A DNA stretch of 64,000 bases from Caenorhabditis elegans (Eukaryota > Nematoda > Chromadorea > Rhabditida > Rhabditidae): the NCBI RefSeq assembly GCF_000002985.6, contig NC_003282.8, forward strand, positions 15,376,001 through 15,440,000, given 5' to 3'. This document shows positions 60,775 to 64,000 of this stretch, piece by piece. The position numbers and the translations under genes were made by a program. The notes beneath the pieces were generated by a model. That model had not been told where the DNA came from, ran no database searches, and saw only the letters and a list, made by a program, of their open reading frames with translations. How positions within the stretch are numbered: position 1 is the stretch's first letter; each line of letters begins with the position of its first letter.

Positions 60775-60795
60775 ACCTATAAAGAAGTGAGTATA
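60775..60795 (-). ncRNA. Predicted 21U-RNA downstream of the second lectin-exon relic
   Basis: Core 60840-60833; U in TGTT at +45. Confidence 0.5.
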
Positions 60796-60823
60796 ACATA
60801 TTTATTTTCAATATACATATGTA

Positions 60824-60885
60824 TCAAGTATGTGAAACAGGTATCGTCCTACATACCGCGCAAAGTGGACAACAGTTGTATCACA
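60824..60885 (-). pseudogene. Shortened relic of the C-type lectin last exon
   Basis: Keeps the acceptor (ATTTTCAG then ATGTGAT) and the end CRTIPVSHT-stop, but lacks about 16 nt in the middle and is frameshifted relative to 63190-63268. The 21U core is intact. Confidence 0.75.
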
Positions 60886-60903
60886 TCTGAAAATATTGAC
60901 TTA

Positions 60904-61612
60904 CTAGGGGACCGTCAGAAGGTGCCCATCGGACTTGCATTTGAAACCTATACCATTCGATAGTGCATGTCTTAAAACGGCTACTCGTGAAATTTTAGCG
61001 GCAAAACTCCAGAACCAAGCTCACGGCGGGCTCTCAAAGTTCTTAAAATAGCACTGTAAGGAAGAACTTTAACGATCTAACGAAGCAATTTTCCATATTC
61101 ACTTTGGTAGCTCATATCTCCGTAGATAAATTTTTTACAGAAAAGTCATCAACTAAAAAGTTGTTGATATTGTTGTAAAGAACAAGTTTCTAGTTGAAAG
61201 TTTTTTACCAAAAAAATTTTGTTTGCGAGAAAATCGTTAGAAACGGAATAGCAGCATGAAAATAACAACGGCAGTTGCCGCACTTCGCGCGCTTTTATCT
61301 CAAACAAAATTTGTTTGGTAAAAAACTTTTAACTAGAAACTTGTTTGTTACAACAATATCAACAACTTATCAGTTGATGACTTTTCTGTAAAAAATTTAT
61401 CTACGGAGATATATGCTACCAAAGTGAAAATGGAAAATTGACTCTCCAATGCTTCGTTAAAGTTCTATTCTAATATCTTTGAGAGCCCGCCGTGAGCTTG
61501 GTTCTGGAGTTTTGCCGCTAAAAATTCACGAGTAACCGTTTTAAAACATGGGCTATTGAATGGGATAGGTCTCATATGCAAGTCCGATGGGCACCTTCTG
61601 ACGGTTCCCTAG
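60904..61612. mobile_element. 709-bp palindromic DNA transposon (Harbinger-like MITE)
   Basis: CTAGGGGACCGTCAGAAGG at the left, complement CCTTCTGACGGTTCCCTAG at the right, with TTA on each side (60901-60903, 61613-61615). The whole element folds back on itself, arms of over 300 bp with modest divergence. The 3-bp TTA duplication is typical of PIF/Harbinger; no transposase is present, so the superfamily is inferred. Confidence 0.8.
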
Positions 61613-61667
61613 TTAGAGGAAGATCTATGTTTTGGAATACATCCAGTATTATTAGTACTAGTGTAGT

Positions 61668-61725
61668 TTGTAGTCTATTACATCACAAAAGTACACACTA
61701 AACCTATCAAGCTACCCTTCTTTTG
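61668..61725. repeat. TGACGTCA-type repeat, copy 3 (site changed)
   Basis: TAGTTTGTAGTCTATTACATCACAA; the palindrome has mutated to TTACATCA. Related to 8905 and 58948. Confidence 0.5.
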
Positions 61726-61894
61726 TTCATTCTCTTATCTAAAGATAAAGCGAATTTAAAAAAATTTTATTAAAGACTCAAAATAGATCCGAAATTCTGG
61801 ATTTTTTTTCTGTTTTCCAATTGAACAATGGACTGAAGACTAACAAATTTTCATTACTTATCATCGATTAATAATAGAAAACATTAGGAATTTT

Positions 61895-61965
61895 AAAATG
61901 AGAATGTTCTAGAAGATTTATACTGTTTCAAGACATTCATAAGAATTCACTACTTGGTGCAATGC
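61895..61965 (+). repeat. Local duplication B, intact copy 2
   Basis: TTCTAGAAGATTTATACTG, then TTCATAAGAATTCAC and CTTGGTGCAATGC. Related to 57275-57360. Confidence 0.75.
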
Positions 61966-61968
61966 TGA

Positions 61969-61989
61969 TATTATGATGTTTGTTTTGTA
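61969..61989 (+). ncRNA. Predicted 21U-RNA, duplication B
   Basis: Core at 61923; U in TGAT at +46. Confidence 0.55.
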
Positions 61990-62852
61990 TGGAACATGGA
62001 TGCCAATTTCTTGTTTCTTGCATTTCTTCTTTCATTTTTTTTTTTGGATTCTGTACTTTTTCCACGTCTATTCAATACATCGAGCAAAGAGATCTATCAA
62101 TTTTTAGTACAGTGGCAATGGTAGAAGATACAAGTTCAAATTAATATCTTTGGTTTATATTTTGTTTTTAGTTTTTATAGTTAAAAATAACTACAGTTTT
62201 ATGAATTTTACATAAAATAAAGTTATACATCTCTATATTATACATCTCTATTTTCTATGTTTTACAGGGTTGCTACTAAATGCTCCAATAAACCACATTC
62301 AAATAAAACATTTCAAGACAAATGTGGAAGAACAGTTTGATGAAAAACTACACCGAAAACTGCCTAAAAGTTGGAGGAGTCCCGATGACCCCCCTCGACT
62401 TGTTTGAATTTCTAATTGAAACACATGAATTCTGAAAATCGCTCGTAAATATTGCAATAGTGTGATTTATTTTTTGACAATTTCACGGTGTCCATAAAGT
62501 GTACAAAGTTTATCCCATTTTGGTATTTAACACTTGTTGAAATTTTTTCTAAACACGAACACCTTTTTTCCCAAAGAACGGAAGATTTGAAAACAATTTG
62601 AAGCGGCAAGTTTTATAAAAGCTGGTAAGCTTTGCATATAATTTTTCATTATTTTTGTTTCAAGTTTGCTTTCTGTATTATGAAAAAACATATAGTTCCG
62701 CAATTTTATATTCTAATCTACTTTTTTTTCTTTTTTTTTAAATTGTACCAACATTCCACTTGAGTAAGTTTAGAAAATAAAATAGTTTGAGTGAAATAAT
62801 TTTTGACTGTTTCACAGTTTCCATGAAATATTAACACGAATTCCTTTTTCAG

Positions 62853-62873
62853 TTGCTTTGTATTAACCGTTTA
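62853..62873 (+). ncRNA. Predicted 21U-RNA
   Basis: Core at 62807; U in CAGT at +46. Confidence 0.55.
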
Positions 62874-62921
62874 TCTTTGAGATATCCAAATATTCACCTA
62901 ACTTTCATTCCAAATTATCAA

Positions 62922-62945
62922 GTTGGTGAAACGGGGTTTTTTTTT
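62922..62945 (-). pseudogene. Very short lectin-exon relic (PVSPT-stop)
   Basis: Minus strand CCCGTTTCACCAACTTGA matches the last codons CCTGTTTCACATACTTGA of the lectin gene. Only the end is recognisable. Confidence 0.45.
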
Positions 62946-63140
62946 GCAAACGTAGTTATTAAAAGACAACTTTGAGATACTTTAACAAGCTCAGATTTTT
63001 CGTAGGATTTTGTTGAAAAATCAATTAAAATGAAAGCGACACTTCTAGATGAAACTCGAAAATTTTAAAAAAACTTTTTTTTTTCAATGATAGTTCCTTA
63101 ATTTTTGATAAAACTTCAAAAATAAGATGATCTTAATATG

Positions 63141-63161
63141 TAAATAAGTTGGATCGCAGAA
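63141..63161 (-). ncRNA. Predicted 21U-RNA in the lectin gene's 3' flank
   Basis: Core 63206-63199 lies in the lectin's last coding exon; U in TAAT at +45, just past its poly(A) signal. Confidence 0.45.
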
Positions 63162-63175
63162 TTAAAACAAAATAT

Positions 63176-63181
63176 TTTATT
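63176..63181 (-). terminator. Poly(A) signal of the C-type lectin gene
   Basis: AATAAA on the minus strand, 8 nt past the stop codon. Confidence 0.6.
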
Positions 63182-63189
63182 CCAATATA

Positions 63190-63964
63190 TCAAGTATGTG
63201 AAACAGGTTTTATCCTACACACAGCGCCACGTAGGCAGTAACTGTTTCCGTTTTCAGTGGCATCACAGCTGGAAATGTTTTGACTTAAATTGGAAAAAAA
63301 ATCTATGATTTATGTGTGAAACATAATATTTCTGCGAGAACTTCAATTTTTTAAAAGAAATGATAACAAAGAGCTTGAACATATAAATTTAAGTCTCAAA
63401 AAACACTCACTCCCAATACCGGACAATAGATGTTCCTTCGATAAATGCACACGTATTGAGCACTCCCTCCTGAGAGTTTGGACCCCAATTAAAGCATGTA
63501 ATACCATTTAAAGTTGGGTCAGACATGTTGTATTGGGCACTTGATGAGCGGATTCCGTCGATCCAAAAGTACATATTAGAGTATCGTGTAGGCAGAAGGG
63601 CGGAGTTACTTTTCTTTGTTAGATAATCTGAAATTTGATGGAAAAAGTTAGTTTGCGTGTTTGAAAATTTCGATATTCTATTAGGCCTCTAGAACTAGAA
63701 AAATACTTGAAAAAGCAATGAAACCGCAAAAATTTTCTAATTGTAAGTTACATCAAATCGTGATTTTTAGCCTAAAATTGGCCGATTTTTACCAAAAAAA
63801 GCGGTGCAATCGCGTTCTAGTGATAAAAAACTGCAAATCCCACCTCCAATAGTGTATCCTTCTGCGTACGCATAGGCGCCTGTAATGACAAGCCCGTTTC
63901 CTTCTGTACACAAAGCTACTCCTGCAGCACGATTTTGGCAGAATGGTCCGGAAAATGTGCGGAT
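63190..63964 (-). CDS. C-type lectin domain protein, 3' part (continues off the right edge)
   Basis: Three minus-strand exons, 63964-63844, 63627-63411 and 63268-63190, with GT..AG borders and matching phases, encode 138 residues and a TGA stop. C-type lectin marks in order: PFCQNRAAG.ALC, LVITGAYAYAEGYTIGDYL, MYFWIDGIR (the WIGL position), ITCFNWGPNSQ, NTCAFIEG, then RYWDCDATENG and CLRGAVC, the closing disulphide half. No EPN or QPD sugar-binding triplet is seen, so sugar binding is uncertain. In worms such proteins are secreted and often respond to infection (family knowledge). Oddity: its last codons, Pro-Val-Ser-His-Thr-stop, contain a perfect 21U core CTGTTTCA in the gene's own direction, and diverged copies of this exon lie at 50.3, 60.0, 60.8 and 62.9 kb. 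The clec number is not assignable. Confidence 0.85.
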
Positions 63965-64000
63965 CTGAAAAAACTATAGTCTGCTCAAAAAACTTGTTGC

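Larger units (their letters stand above)
60682..60885. repeat. Local duplication C, copy 2
   Basis: CTCAATGAAACAGACAAAAA through the second lectin-exon relic. Confidence 0.75.

Overview
The window is nematode nuclear DNA, almost certainly Caenorhabditis elegans and most likely one of the chromosome IV piRNA (21U-RNA) clusters. Supporting evidence: AT-rich sequence; short introns ending in TTTTCAG; nematode gene families (HNF4-like nuclear receptor, C-type lectin, serpin-like, DUF19-like); palindromic TA-flanked MITEs; and, decisively, a huge excess of the 8-mer CTGTTTCA, the core of the 'Ruby motif' upstream of type I 21U-RNA genes. I read 88 exact copies (46 on +, 42 on -), where base composition predicts two or three. 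In 63 of the 88, a T in YRNT context lies 45-47 nt downstream of the first base of the core, against about 20 expected by chance. These 63 are listed as predicted 21U-RNA genes. Species and chromosome are inferred from these features, not from a database match.

Layout. 1-1066: minisatellite, heat-shock-element array and 123-bp satellite, probably the inside of a Helitron-like element. 2503-5657: a nine-exon serpin-like gene with a basic Lys/Ser-rich tail. 6052-24285: 18 kb without a recognisable gene, dense in 21U motifs and holding a MITE, a perfect hairpin and a GC island. 24333-31160: a 13-exon HNF4-like nuclear hormone receptor whose introns carry 21U motifs mostly antisense to the gene. 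32634-33256: a decayed duplicate of its DNA-binding exons with a solo LTR in the intron. 33417-33754: a 26-bp tandem repeat. 33755-39119: 21U-rich, gene-free. 39120-49695: a 10.6-kb palindrome (two ~5-kb arms, 550-bp spacer), each arm with a DUF19-like gene relic and the same set of 21U loci. 49696-57940: 21U-rich, all ten motifs from 49.9 to 57.3 kb on the + strand. 57941-63189: tRNA-like fossil, two MITEs, a 709-bp palindromic transposon with TTA target duplications, and diverged copies of a C-type lectin last exon. 63190-63964: the 3' end of the C-type lectin gene itself, minus strand, running off the right edge.

How the parts relate. The main activity appears to be piRNA production: many independent, promoter-sized Pol II units on both strands rather than one long precursor. 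The sequence also hints at how the units multiply. Several 21U loci sit in local duplications; the palindrome makes identical pairs; the duplicated receptor intron carries two decayed motifs; and at the right end the CTGTTTCA core is part of the last codons of a lectin gene (Pro-Val-Ser-His-Thr-stop), so copies of that exon carry the piRNA promoter core with them.
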